Both the position numbers and the translations under genes were made by a program. This document shows, piece by piece, positions 25,906-39,370 of a stretch of DNA of 64,000 nucleotides. The stretch is from Taeniopygia guttata (Eukaryota; Chordata; Aves; Passeriformes; Estrildidae). The stretch covers positions 57,010,001 to 57,074,000 of the forward strand of contig NC_133030.1 in assembly GCF_048771995.1 (NCBI RefSeq), written 5' to 3'. The stretch's first letter is position 1; every line of letters begins with the position of its first letter. A model generated the notes under the pieces. That model was not told the DNA's origin. It made no database searches and saw nothing but the letters and a program-made list of their open reading frames with translations.

Positions 25906-28900
25906 CTGGATTGTGCAAATTCTTATTGTAGTCCACCAGCCCTATTGTGCTGAAATGGTTCTAATCAGAAATTCAGCCTATTTGCACTCTGCCCATCTTA
26001 TCTTGTGATGAACTGCAACTCATTAGGGTTTAATTTCTGATGAATTTCTCTACCTTTATTGCATCAGTCACTCTATGGCCTTGCCAGGGGTCTGGTGCCA
26101 AAGTAGACATACAGGATACAGAGATTGGGCTGCCCTATCAGCAGTGGGATTTGCTGCTGCACCTTTCCTCCAGATGCAGAAGCAGCCTATTGATGCAGAG
26201 TTAATTTAGCTGAGAAGCCTGTGGAAGGTAACTTCAGTGTGGAAACTGTGCAAGGAGAAATAACTTGAAATTTTTTCAGGTATTTTATGCTTTCGCTTCC
26301 CATCACAGAGCAATCTTTGCAGCCAACGGGAGAAGGTGTGCACTTACCTGATAAAAATAAACAGCATTCTCAGCTACATTCCTGGATTTAATGTTTGCAG
26401 ATCTGATATTCACTTGTGTTGCTCCGGCAAGCATTAGTACACTCAAATACTAAATATTTACATAGTGCAAGTCACGTGTAGATGGAGAGGAGGGAAAGTA
26501 TCATCCCTCCCTCTTAGAGGGGAGTTAAGTGACTTTTCCATGCTTGATCTGGACCCTAACAGGATCTCAAATCCATCAGAGCTCTTAGGGCACAGGGTTG
26601 CTCTCTTTCCCTGGGACTTTGGGAACCATGCTTTTGGGAAATGGTGCCCTTTGCCAGGGGTAAAGGAGCAATAGGGAATTTGGCCTAGACAATTGGATAA
26701 AGCTTTGGGTGCCCCATCAAAAAATCAGGCCCTTGTGTGCACTGTGATAGCATCAGTGAGACCAGGCGGCTCTACCTCATGCACGGCTTAATTTCGCCCA
26801 GGAAACCATGCCAGGGACTTTAAAGAAGCAGCTGCCCCCTAATTCCAAAAATCACCCAGACTTCTGAGAAAACTCATCTCTTCCAGCCTGCACAGCAAAC
26901 AAACTGTTGCTCTTTCTGTTGACAACAAGCCATAAATTATCCCGTTATAAAAGGGAGCAGCAGCCAGAGGAGCTGTGCTCAAACCAGCTAGCAGGCATTT
27001 TATTTTAGCAGGGAAGGGCAAAACCCCTTGTGTTTAAAAGAAATGCCTCCCAGTTTACCCAAGGTGCCCAGCAGCCTGCTGGCTTCTATAGGTTCCTACT
27101 GTAAAGGTCACATAGATGGCTTGGGAATAATGCATTCCCCTTGCTCATGTCAGGCGGATGGAGCTGAAAGTCTCTCAGGACTGGTTGTCTCCTGCATGTT
27201 TATTTTATTCAGTGGTATCATGTCAGTGTGTCTGCCTAAATATAGCTTCTGTGAAGAGCATTTCTAAGTTTCCTGTTACAGTTTCACTCGCAGTTACCTT
27301 ACAGTAAATGGAGGAAAATCAATGTAATCTCAATTACACACAGCCTCTAAATGTGCCTTGCTGGAAATTCTGCCTGGATTGATTCTCCTCTCATGGCAAC
27401 TGCCCGTCGCTCTCTTCCTTTCTCCTTCTCTATCTCTCCTTTTTGTTGTAATAAACCACAATTTTATAATTTAAAACCCCCTCACTCTCCTTTCTCTGAT
27501 GTACCGTGCAGATAAGGCTTTCACAGGAACCGACCGTGCAGAAACCATGGAGTCCCTGGCCAGAGCTGCAACTGTGCAATTGGGATTAATTGACTCTGTG
27601 GCATTAGGACATGACAATTTCAGCAGCTTCAACAAAGTAAACTGAGAAGAAGGGTCAAATTCAAGGTAATCTCTGAACAGCAAACATAAGCATAAAGATC
27701 CCTTCTTTTGTCTTTTGCAGACAAGACAAGCCTACCCGTAGCAAGAAAACGATTGACTTAAAAATTTATTCCCTTTGCTGTGGTGTTTAAATACAGCTCA
27801 TTCACCCATCCCCACTGCCTTCTAGTAACACATATCCACAGACACACAGAAAAACTACTATTATCAAATCCCTGCAGTGTCAGTGGCAGCCGGTCACCAG
27901 TAAACAATCACAGCTATAAAATGATCCAACAGATGTTATGCTAAAGATGAGTAGTCCAAAATAGAAAGTCTAAAAATATATCTCCAGGGCCAAATCGCAG
28001 CCTCTTTTTATGCTGTGCTCTGCCATTTTTGGCCCACAATTGGCAATTTGATTCCAAATGGAGGTAGTCCCACAGCCACGAGCACACTCTGGGTTGGGAC
28101 AGGATGGGGGGATGTTGTCATGTGGGGCCCTGACTGCAGTGACCACCCACAGACTAGTCATGATCCTAAACAAGTTTATTGGAGATATTATTATTATTAA
28201 CTCCTCTAATATCCTCGTAATCCAACACCAGGGGCTTTGCTGATGCAAACAGTCTCTCAGAAATGATGCACACCGATACGTATTTTTAAAAACTCAGACC
28301 TGAGGTAAGATCTAATACCCAGCATGGTTGTATTGGCATGTGCAAGAATCAAAGCACCAAAGCTTCAGCTGCTGCAGGAAAGTGGAGTTATGGCAGAGAG
28401 AGATCAAGTCACAATAAGGGATGACACCACTGTGCTGCCCAACCCAAGATGGGGCTGGGTGTCCTGCACTCCCATCACGGGTCACCAGCTCCTCAGTACA
28501 GCAGGGATGTTTCATCAGGAGATTTTGGTTTTATCTTGCTTTCACATCCTGAGACTGAGCCAAAAGGAAAGCACGGATCCCTCAGGGGCTGAGCAGCTGT
28601 TTTGCATTACAGTGTCTATTAAAGCCTGGAGATAAATGCAGGGTTATTCTCTGCTCTTTTGAAAGGAGAGACCTAGAAGACGTGTTGGCAACATCCTCTC
28701 TGTAGAGAAGGGTGTTGTAGCCAGAGGGACCCCAAAAAGGGACCTCACAGACCTGTCACCTTTAGGGCTTAGAGAGTTTGTTCCTGCAAGTGAGAAGCAG
28801 GTGACACCAGTCATTTTGGTCTATCTGGGTACTATCTCAGGCTCTGATCCTATCAGACCTTGTGAGCCAAATAAGACAAGGCCACAGCAGCAGCTGGCTG

Positions 28901-29797
28901 GGAAATTTCCAGGAAAAAGAAGCAAGCAAGCAGCCTTTTCAAACCTGACCCTCTTCTCAGTTCAGGGCCTCTGCAAGGAGACTGGGACATGAGGCAGGAT
29001 GGGGCATTAAAGTCTCAAATGCGAGGTCAGTTCAAAGACCTCACTCCCAGCCCAGCTCTGTGACATGGCCTAAGCAGGAGGCTGCATTTCCCAGCTCTCA
29101 TTTTGATAGAGTTTCCTCGGCTCTTTAAAGGTTTTGTTTTAGCTTGGGTCACCATCAAATGGAGGTGGATGGCCACAACATAAGCCCTGAGCAGAAATGG
29201 AACTTGCCCAGCCAGAAAGGGGGTATGGGATTAGAGGAAGGTTGAAAAGTAGAAAAGCTCCTGGAAGAGTGTCATATGTTCCACTCTCACCCCTGAAGGC
29301 AAGTGACTGGCTGCTTATATAAGAAACAGACACATCTGGAAAAGCCCTGGCACATTCCATCAGTGCCAGGATGGGGCAAGAGGGATGATCCAGAGGGCAC
29401 AGAGAGCTGGCACAGCGGGTATCCCAGTGCCCAGGGATGGCTCTGGCTGCCCCTCACTCTGCTTGGCAGGTCTGGTGTTCAGTGAGCCTGGCCCACCAGG
29501 CACATTTCTCATCCCAGTGTGGCACAGCCATCAGCCATGCATCCCTGGGGCAGCTGCCCTGTGCTGGCTAACACTGAGAATGCCAATGGGATGGGCTGAA
29601 AGGAGCTCTTCGTGCTCATCCTTCCAGACCAGGAGTCTGTTTGCTGCTGCCTCTCTTGGCTGCTCTGGGAGTGTCAGAGAGGAGCCCTTCTCAAACTGCC
29701 AGGTGAACTGTCCTGCAATCTCCTCTGCAAACTGTCCTACAAACTGCTGGACAAAGGGCAGGATGAGCTGCTGGGCCACCTGACACACCTGTTTGAG
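25906..29797. other. No gene recognised
   Basis: Gene-free sequence. A TATA-like word with GC flanks ('gttataaaagggagcagc' at about 26943) and an AT-rich block at 27270-27475 were noted, but neither is attached to a recognisable exon. Confidence 0.55.
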
Positions 29798-29905
29798 CAT
29801 CAGTCCATTTCTTGCCTATTTGCCCATCAGTCCATTTCTTGCCCATTTTCCCACCAGTCCATTTCTTGCCCATTTTCCCATCAGTCCATTTCTTGGCCAT
29901 TTGCA
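29798..29905 (+). repeat. Minisatellite, 27-bp unit, 4 copies
   Basis: Four head-to-tail copies start at 29798, 29825, 29852 and 29879 with exact 27-base spacing, each 'catcagtccatttcttgccc' plus a short A/T/C end. The unit length is a multiple of three, so one frame reads a nine-residue S-P-F-L-A-H-F-P repeat, but no start, splice or family evidence makes it coding. Confidence 0.95.
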
Positions 29906-32900
29906 AATTAGCCTTTTGCCCGTTTTTTGTCCATTTTGGCCCATTTGCCCGTTGGCTGCTCCCTGGGGCTGTTTGAATCTCCCCTGGCTGCTCCCAGCAC
30001 TGCCCCCTCCTCGCTGGGTTCACTGCTGGAGCCGGGGGGCCCTGGGGCTGTCCTGGGCTGGGGAACCCCTGGTCCAGCTCAGTCTAACCCTCACCCCCAC
30101 ACTTATTTACCTCAGCCACCCACTGAGACAGGCACTGTTCCTCCCTCTCTGCAGTGGTGTAAAGACAGCTCCCACATCCCCAGCAAGATGGTGATGAGGT
30201 AGGAGGAGATGAAGGCCAGAGGTTTAGCAGCTGTTTGTGGGCATTGCTCCCCCAGAAAGTGCTGATTTCTCATTTCACAGCGTGAATAAAAAATTTCATG
30301 TCATCTCAGCATCCCCCTTTCCCCACTCCCCTTCCCTGGTGATGAACATGCTTGTGCCAGGTCAGATCCAGTGATGAAGCATGGAACACCACCTCCCTGT
30401 GGCACTTACAGAAGTTTCCAAAGACATGGAGGTGGCTTTGTAATGGAAACCAAACGAGTTGTCTCCTAAAACATGTATCTGGAAGGGTCCTGGCTCTGCT
30501 CCAGGACAGGCAATGGCCCTTTGGTTCTGCCTGGCACAATCTTTACATGAGCTCTCCCTGCCCAAAGGACAGTGGATAGTAGGTTTTGGCTGCTTGCATC
30601 CCTCATCCAGCTGGAGCACATAGCATTAACCAGGATGTTCATATTTCTTGGTGAAAGAAAATAATAAAACCAGAGCAAGTGTTAAGGGATGCCCAGCCTG
30701 TGTTTATTTTCTCCTGATGTGCTCACACATCTCCAGCTTTTCACAGATTAATTCTTACTCCCTGTGTTGTGGCTTTTTTCAATTTTACAGACTTGAAGCT
30801 GAACTCATTTACACTAGAAAGAATGTTTCTTGCTCCCGCTTCCCGACATGGGTTAAAATCAATAACATTAAAGTTTATTTTAAACACTTTAGTTTAGCAA
30901 AGCAATTTTCTCAGCATTCCAGCCTGCTGTCAGTTTTTTCACTGCTATTTGCAATGCATTAGGTGTAGTAAAGGAGTGTTTCACAATCCCATCTGCCTTC
31001 AAAGACCTTTCTAACAAACCCTACAATGAGGATATAATTCGTGTGATGACCTTGGTGAAAAATAAACACAGGCCCCAAGGTGCAGCACGTGTAAAGGGGT
31101 TGATGCACACACAGGTTTCATTGTAAAAGAAGTTTTAGGTGTCACTGTCTCGCCAAAGCTGGCTGGCCTTGTGCATACCCAGCAGCACCACTGGAATATA
31201 CATTTTATGGTTTTAAATAGGACCCATAGCCTGGGAATGGGAAATGCCCATGAGCTGATGTTTGCAAATACATGATGCCACTACCTTGTCAGCAGAATAG
31301 ACCTATGTGCCATATTGTTCAACAGCAGAACTTAAAAGGCACGATCAGACATTTCTGTGAGTGACAGGCAAGGAGGAGGTGAGGTGGGTGAATAAATTTG
31401 CCACAGATGACACAACTCTGCAGGCAGGTCCCCTAAGGAGAGCAGTTGGGTTTTCTGTGCTGCAGACCTGACTGCCACAGACCAGCTGATCTGGAGCAGC
31501 TGCAGACTCAGCTGCTGTCATGGAGCATTGAGCCATACATGGACCAGGCTTTGACATTTTCCCTGACTTCTGAAAACCAGGTCACCTCTCAGGTGCTGGC
31601 AGTGGCATTAAAAGTCTAATTTTAGGCTCCTGGCTGCAGCAAGCATCCCTGTAACTGCTCATTTTCTCTGCAAAGCTTCTTTAGGCTGAAGTGGAAATTT
31701 GCATCAAGAAGGCTTTACTATCTGCACTCTGAATGGAAATAAGAAAATAAATACTCAGGAAGATCATCTGGACAGAGTTACCGCTGAGAAGGCAACACAA
31801 GCAATAGAGAAAGGATTAGTTATTTTGTTTTTCAGCACAGTTTTAGGGTCCAGCTTGTGACTTTAACCATCTTTCCACCCTATATGAACTGCTGGCAGTT
31901 GCTGGCTCCACCACACTGACTGTCCCTTGGAGCTCCTGGAATGGTCCATGCTCAGCACCAGTCACATGTAGAAACAAAACTGGATGAAGGTATCTGTGAG
32001 CAGCTTGAGATGCTGTTGGCTCTGCTGTCCCATCTCACATCTGCTGCACATGGGAAGGGAGATGGGGACTGCAGACAACCTGGCATTTGTGGGAAGGAGG
32101 TGGGAGCAGGAAGGGATGGTGGAGGCTCTGAGGAAGGAGGGGACTGATACCTGGCACCCTGTCCCCATGGTTCCACACACATAACTGATACTCTGGGATG
32201 ACCCCTGGGTTATCTGAGGCTGCAGATTAGCTAAAGACTTGTTTGAAAGAACAGTTATTTTACAGTGGTGTGAGTTATCTGAGATGCAGGCTATATGCAT
32301 GAAAATACAATACTTGGGGCTCCTCAATTCAAAGCATTGTGATGTGATAGTGAGATACATATTATAGGGCCTTAAATCACCTCTACAGCCCTGATTACGA
32401 ATTCACACAGTCCTGTCTCAGCATGCACCAGGAGCACAGTCAGACCTGGAAAAGATTCTTTGGGGATGGACTACTCAAATGCTCCAAATTCCTGCTCAGT
32501 CTCTGGGAGAAGATACTGATTCAGGGCTACCTTTGTTTCCCCAGCCTTTCATCTTGGAGAAAGCCTGTGCCACTTGCAGAGAAGGTCCTGCAGATATTTG
32601 GGGCACAGCAGTTACATCCAGTCACTAACACAGGAGCACAGGCAGGCCAGCTGGCAGAGTGTCAAATCCTGGCCCTACAAAAACTTGTGGAGTTTCTGGC
32701 ATAGGCCAGGATTTCACCAGGCACATTCCTGCTCAACTTCATACCTTTTATCCTTGTTCATTAGAACTTAAAATCCAACTGAACAGACCACCCAGGCACT
32801 GGTCAGAGACACACATTTCACAGTGTCTGGAAGAACAAGGAGTTTTGCCACGTCCCTTTGTCCTGGGTCTCTTGTGCCCATTTTCCAGGCAGAATCTGCT

Positions 32901-34483
32901 GTACTCTAACTACAGCACTAACTGCCCTCCAGCTGCTTATTCTGCAATTTACAGGTTCTGGTCCACTCCTGCATTTGCTCTCAGGGTCTTGTGCCTTTCC
33001 AAGGATTCTGGAGGATGAACCTGCAATTGGGCTACCTGGTATAAATGGGTGGGCTGGTTTTCAGGGGATTTTTCTTTTTATTTAATATTTTCTTTATATT
33101 TAAATGACAGTATCAAGCTTTTGCCATAAGTTCTGGTCCAATGTACCACATCCAGGGATGAAACCTCTGAGGTAACCACTCTGACAGAGGATCCAGAGAC
33201 ATCAGGTAAGGAAGGTGCTGTAGGCACATGGAGAGGAGTTAAACTTCCATCCTGACCCCTCCTCTATGTAAGCCAATACAGACCCTACACTGGGATTGCT
33301 TTTGGCAACTGTGTTTTCCAGGCCATATTTCTAAAGGAGAGAAAAGCACTCAAATCTCTGACTTAAGGGCAAAAACTCTTCACCTCCTCAAGCCTCTCTG
33401 AAAAAAACTAAATGTGTGAGGCCCAGTGCTGGTAATGATGCTCATCTTAAATGAGCCTTACTTAAAGAAGCCCCAGTTGCTGTGCTGGAGATGACTTCAG
33501 ATAGGGGAGCTAATTACTTTGCAATCTCCAACTGAGAATATCAAACACTGGCAAAAGCTTCTTGTTTTACCCACCTCTGCAATTCTACAGAGGAAATAAT
33601 GGCACTGCTGGGGTAGCCTCAAGCCAGGGCTGCTGATAAGCAGCAGCAGCAGTAGGCAGGCAGACAACATCTTGAGGAGCCTCAGGGCAGGACTGCACTG
33701 GGAGCAGGCACTGACAGATGCTGGAGACCTTTTCCTGACCAGAAAAAGTTCTGTAGGGAGCTCAGAGACAGGTACAGCTCTGGAGGGAGGGAAGAGTGGT
33801 TTCTCTTCACATTTCTATCCCTATGTCATTTTTCTGGTACAATCTGTGGTCAGGAGGCCTGGAAATACAGCAAGTGCTCATTTTGCTCAATAGCAGATCT
33901 GGATTTTGGTGTTGACAGTTCTTAGTAAGCTGTTGCACCCGGAGCTGTGCCAAAACAATCAAGGCAAAGAAAAGTCATTCTATTCTATCTTCCTATGTAG
34001 GGTAAGTCAACAGAGATCCTTCTCTGGAAACAACAGAGCTGTATTTATTTGCATCCAACCTGGTTTGGCCCTGATTTGGCAAATAAAACCATGTAATTTC
34101 CATCAGCGAGCAGCTGAAAATTCCCCTCTGCTTTCAGAGACCTTTTGAAGTGGGGATGCCTCATATTTCTAAGAAAATTGATGAAATCTGAAAGATTAAA
34201 CCACACTTCTCTATCATTACAGTGTGGGACACCTGGACTTCTTTAGGAGGTGGCAGAAAAAGGTTATATACAGTTTGAGGTGATCAGAAATGAGACCATG
34301 GCTGGTAAGATCACACACTTGCTGCATCAAAGGTGTGGGGACAAGTCTGCCCCTGACTGAGGCTCCTCAGGGTGATGCCCCTGAACCTGTGGCCATGTCT
34401 GTGCTGGGCTGGGGACATTCACCAGCCCCATGGCTGCCCCAGCCTGGGCAAATCCACCTTGCAGGAGCCTCCCTGGCACATCC
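29906..34483. other. No gene recognised
   Basis: Non-coding by inspection on both strands. Short frames of 60-130 codons overlap each other and show no domains. Confidence 0.55.
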
Positions 34484-34690
34484 TTCACTGTGAGAGTGGT
34501 GAGGCATGGGCACAGGCTGCCAAGAAATCCATGGATGCCACATTCCTGTAAGTGTTGGAGGCCAGGTTGGACAGGGCTGGGAGCAGCCTGGTCTGGTGGA
34601 AGGTGTCCCTCTCCATGGCAGGGGGGGTTGGAACTGGATGATCATGAAGGTCCCTTCCAACACAAACCATTCTAGGATTCTATGGTGATA
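34484..34690 (+). mobile_element. CR1 LINE 3' tail
   Basis: The sequence follows the CR1 3' consensus: 'gagagtggtgaggcatgggc', 'ggccaggttggacagggctg', 'gagcagcctggtctggtgga', 'aggtcccttccaacacaaac', then a terminal 'attctaggattctatgg'. Only the 3' non-coding tail remains, the usual product of truncated reverse transcription. Confidence 0.9.
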
Positions 34691-37600
34691 TGAGGATGGA
34701 GGAAAGGTTTTTGTGACAGATGCTTATGGGGTTTGATCCTTTCTGAGGCCTTCAGTGGTGGGGGGTGCTCTATTTGTGCTGTGGCACAAGTCCATCTCCT
34801 GTGCACTGCAGTGACAATGACAGAGCTGTGTGCTCTGAGAACTTTCCTCCCATCCCTGCTTCAGCAGACCTGACCCCTTGGGATCTTCTGTAATGGTTTC
34901 GTCAGTGCTGAAAAGAAGCTTTTCAATGAGTTAAGTGCAAAAACATCCCCTTAGATGGGTACCAACACACAACTCACAGGGGAAAACACCTTCCTGAGAA
35001 AGAGCCTTCATGTAGCTGTGTGGCAGAAAAGCTCCCACTGATGGCTGTGAGCAAAACTAAGATCTTTTGGCTTGTGCATCTATAATTAGACTGAGCAGAA
35101 GGCAAAATATTCCGTTATGACAACTTCAGAGTTGAAAGAAATAGGTCTGAGCAGATGTTGATTTGCAGGATAAACAAATTAATTCAATTCAATTTAGCCC
35201 CCTCTACAGTTACAGTCCTTTGTTCCTCGATTTAAAGTGTCAAATACAGGGCTCATCCTGTACACATGACAAAAAACACATGCCAGGACAGGCACATACA
35301 TCTGAAAATAGAAAATATATCCAGTATCCTTTGGGTCTGCTGTATTTCCATATCATCCCTTAACCTTCAGGACCTTGGCTGTTACCCAGGGCTGGTGTTC
35401 CACAAACACACACTTGATTTACAAAGCCTTTGCAGCTTGCCAGTGGAAGGACTGCCTTTGATGCAGGGACCTCTAAGATTACAGGGCTGATGTTGGTCAT
35501 TAGGTTGGAGACTGAGCCTGCCAGTCTCCAAATTTTCTTTTTTTGTAAAATGCTGTTTGGTGGCTTGCTGAAGGGAGGGAGTCAAATGGATGCAAGCATG
35601 GGGCTGGCACTGAGCTCCTCCCTGCACATCCATCTGTTCTCACCTGGGATGGCACAATCCTTTGGAATGGGACCTTCCTGGAAGCTCTGGAAAAGCTCAA
35701 GCTCACAAAGGGTGTCAATGCAAATTGCTTGAGAATAAGCTTGGCTGGAGACAAACAAACAAACAAACAAACAAACAAACAAACAAACAAGGGATCCCTC
35801 CTGGAGTCAAATGCTCTTTCTGAAAAGCTGAGCTGGGCTTTAAAGGGCTTTACTTCCTTCAGAGGTCTTGGAGAGGTCTGTGGCTTCTCTGACTTCCAAG
35901 TTTAGACTGAGACATAATTCAGCCCTTTTAATAACTGAAAGACATTGAGTCTTCTTAGTCCAAAGGAGCAGATAAGCAGCTTTCTGAGTCCTCCAACTCA
36001 GGCTGGTTTTGCAGCATTAGTGCAACATTCTGTCTATGCTTAATAATGTATTTTGTATCAGTGGAATATCAGTGTACACACAGGCTTAGAACGAGTGTCT
36101 AATATTTTTATTGCCTGGCTTTCACTTTTCTGAAATTTTAGAGGAATTTATTTGATCTCGAGCACCCATGATCTGCATGCAAGTGGCTGGTGGGAGGGCT
36201 GAGCACTGCATTATGACCTGGAATACTGCTGAGCTGCTCTGTTTCAGATGCTGTTGCATGGGATCTGACATCTCCAGGTGGCACAAAGAGTGGCACTCCT
36301 CCTTGCACCTCAGAATGACCCAGCTGGCCCAAAACTGCTTCAAGGGAAGGAAACAGTTCCTAACCTGCACAGATGGCTCCTGTTAACTCCCCTGTGCCAC
36401 CCCAATGGCTCAGTCTGGAGTTTCATGGCAGTGTGTGCTGTTTGCTGGCAAAACAAGAGGGGCTATGAAATGACCCAAACTACCTTTGATTGCTGTCCTG
36501 CACACAAGATCTTTGTTTTTGTTTTGAACTATAATAGGATGGATATTTGCAGCTGGTGCATGGCTGTAGTAGTAGGGCATGTCAAAAGTCATCAGCCTAC
36601 TGCCCCAACAGCCTTGTGGGCTCTTCCCAAGCACCGAAGGCTTCTTCATGCCATGGAAGTCTTGGCTGGAGATGGGTCCTGAGCCCTCTGAAACATTCAG
36701 AGTGGTCCTGCCTAGCTCCAGACTCCCCTACTCCAAGGGGTTCAGCTTTTCAAGAAAAGTCTCTACTTGAAGAGACAACCCAAACGCTTATCCCACATAA
36801 AAGATATAAATATAGTACCTGAGGAAAAGAAAGTTCCTTCTTTTTTGCATCGAGTGTAAATGCTCTGTGTAAATTCTGCAGTGCTCTATGCAGGTCCTGG
36901 ATGTGCTTTATGAAGCCAGAGGGACAAAACCAGCCCTGGGAGCACCAGCCCTGCAATGCCAAACCACCACTCTCAGCTCCGGCCCTCTCCCATCCAGAAA
37001 CAGGACCTTACAGAAAAATGTGTTTTGTAAGCAAACAACTTCACAAAAATGAGTCATTTTGTTAAATCCTAGTTGCACTTCATGTTTCCATCTCCCCTCT
37101 CTGCTTGCAAGGCAGCCCAGGGTGGGTGCTCAGGTACAGGTGACAGAAGAAACACTGGGAGAAAGTGGCAGAGCTCATGGTCCAGCCCTGTGGGATGCTT
37201 GTGCTGCAGCTCCAGGGGTTTGCCCTCTCCAGTAGCATTGTTAAACTCATCCTGGAGCATCTATCCCATCCAAGAGGCGGAGGTGCCGTGGTGAGCAGCA
37301 GCCAGAGCCCCTGCACTTGCAGGCAGGTTGCATAAGCCTTCTTTCTCTGGAAAAGCAGCTAAAAATAGCCAGGGGGATGTGCCAGGGGCTGCAGGCTGCC
37401 GCTGCCAGGTTTGTTTTACATTGCAGCAGCTCTGGGACTCGGTCCCAGGCCACGCACCGTGCCTGGAACCAGGTTTGGGGAGGGAGGGCTGGGTCTGGGC
37501 TGCCACGAGCCAGCAGCACAGCTGGGCTGGGCCACAGGGGTGCCCTGTGCTCTTCCCCAGGAGCCACAGTCCTTGTGGGAGCCTCCCAGCTCCTGGGGGA

Positions 37601-39199
37601 CCCCCCTGCCCTGCCCCACGCCCAGAGCTGCTCGGGAGGATCGTTCATGAGGAGGATGGAGGTGCTCTCAGTTTCCTTATCCCCCATAAGAGGGTTTGCA
37701 CTATAAGGTGATACCTTTCTCCAGAGCAGCCTGGTCAAGTGGAAATCAACACTAGCTAAGTAAATGCTGATCATCCTGCTTAGAGACTTGAATTAAAAAG
37801 CTTTGCCAATCAGCCTTGATTGATAGAAAAAGGACAGGGCATTAGGATCAGTCATGAGGCTTTAGAAGGCAAGACATTCACTTCAATCTTTTTGTTTCCC
37901 CATTTATTAACCAGGAAAAGACCTGTATCATTAACAGCAGAATATTTACACATTGCTTTTGCCATGAGAAAAAACAAATGCACATATTAGAGTGCACCTA
38001 GGAGCTAAATCCTCTGCTAGAGAGGGCTGTCACTCTGCTGTGATCAATAAGCCTGTTAGCCTTCGCTCAGTGCCTTGGCTCCCAGAGAGCCCCTGCAATC
38101 AGATCTGATTATGGTGATGTATTGGTGTGATTTTGACTGAGAGGCTGGGATCAGGTTGCGTGGAAGAGCAATAAAACAGAGAAAAAATAGCAGTAAAAAA
38201 TTACCCTGCACAAAGACATTAGAGGTAAAACAAAGCCATTTGGAAAAATGAAGCTGGCAGCATGACTGGGAGGATGCAGCAGGTGAGAACACTGGATACA
38301 AACCTGGTACCCGGCTTGGCCATGTCCTGCTCCAGCTCTGGGCAGCCCAAAATGATTCTGCTGCATGATGCTGCCGCTGCAGATGGGACAGTCTCCACTC
38401 TTACAAAATCAGCTGGTCGGGGATGTAAAGGGTTGTGGCTGCTCTGGAGGCCAGCCTGAGGCTGTGCAATTTTCACACACAGCCTGCACCAGCCTAACTC
38501 TATTCCTGTTTTTTCCTGGCAGCCTGTTGCAAACCCCTCTTCCTGCTCTTTACAGACCCTGCATAAATATCAGACAAAAGGTCACTCACTCCAGCAAATG
38601 GGGTTTTCTGAAGCACTTCCATGACTAAGCATAAACCTTGAATGTAATCTTGGCTGCTTTGCCCTGATGCCACCCCACCAGCCACCCCAACCATGATAGG
38701 AAGAGACAGGCCAGATCCTGGTGCCAGTCCCAAAGACCAAGGAGATTTGTTGTGGATGTGGAAGGTCCCAGCTCGCCCCACAGGCTCGGGGCTCCCCTGT
38801 GCTGCTGACACCCCGCTGAGCTGCCATAGTAGGAGCAACACCCCAGGCTGGGGCTCCCACATGATTGATAGCAGGAGAGCAGTGGGGCTGGCAAGTGGAT
38901 GAGCAGCTGATGGATTGCTGTAACTCAAGCCTTGCATCCCTGCTGCAGCGCCAGCGCCGGGGTCAGCAGCACTGGGGCTGTGGCACAAACCCCGCCAGGC
39001 CAGCGAGCTCCCGCTGAGAGCCTCCTGAAACTGGAAACTGGGAATCCTGGAGCAGCAAAGCCCAAGTTCTGCCTCTGGGGAGACCCATGGGGAGGGCTGA
39101 AGTCCTCCCAAAGCCCTTTAATAGCGACTAGAAAAGGGGTGCTGAAGAAAGTGTGGCATGGACTTGTGATAACTCCAGTTTTGTTTTCTTGATTTTATT
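34691..39199. other. No gene recognised
   Basis: Apart from the (ACAA)10 repeat, GC-rich parts at 37.1-37.7 and 38.5-39.1 kb give long overlapping frames on both strands (up to 203 codons, 39111-38500 minus). None has Jagged-like cysteine spacing or another known signature. Confidence 0.55.
35751..35790 (+). repeat. (ACAA)10 microsatellite
   Basis: Ten perfect tetranucleotide units end at 'gggatccctc'. This is a simple sequence repeat with no gene nearby. Confidence 0.97.
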
Positions 39200-39370
39200 G
39201 CAAAAGGAGAACCTCCAAGCGCCAGGGTGGGAGCGGGGGGAGCCCGAAGGAGCAAAGGCAGGAGGTTACAAAAGGAGTGTGGGTTATCGGTGCAGCGCAT
39301 TCCTGCGGGGCCCCTCGCACAAACCCCGGCGAGCTGTTTGCACAGCGCCCGCCGCTCGTCCCAAGAACAT
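39200..39370. promoter_or_regulatory. Smaller CpG-rich cluster
   Basis: About a dozen CG pairs fall within 170 bases ('gcggggcccctcgcacaaac', 'cagcgcccgccgctcgtccc'). It is weaker than the block 2 kb to the right. No exon was recognised next to it. Confidence 0.35.

Noticed and set aside
26938..27270. TATA-like promoter driving a small plus-strand frame
   Set aside because: Only the TATA-like word supports it; the following frame has no start context, domain or polyadenylation signal close by.
29793..30194. Repeat protein with S-P-F-L-A-H-F-P units
   Set aside because: It is simply the translation of the 27-bp minisatellite; no splice or promoter support.
38500..39111. 203-codon minus-strand frame considered as a Jagged or secreted protein
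   Set aside because: Cysteines are few and not in EGF or DSL spacing; GC-rich composition explains the openness.
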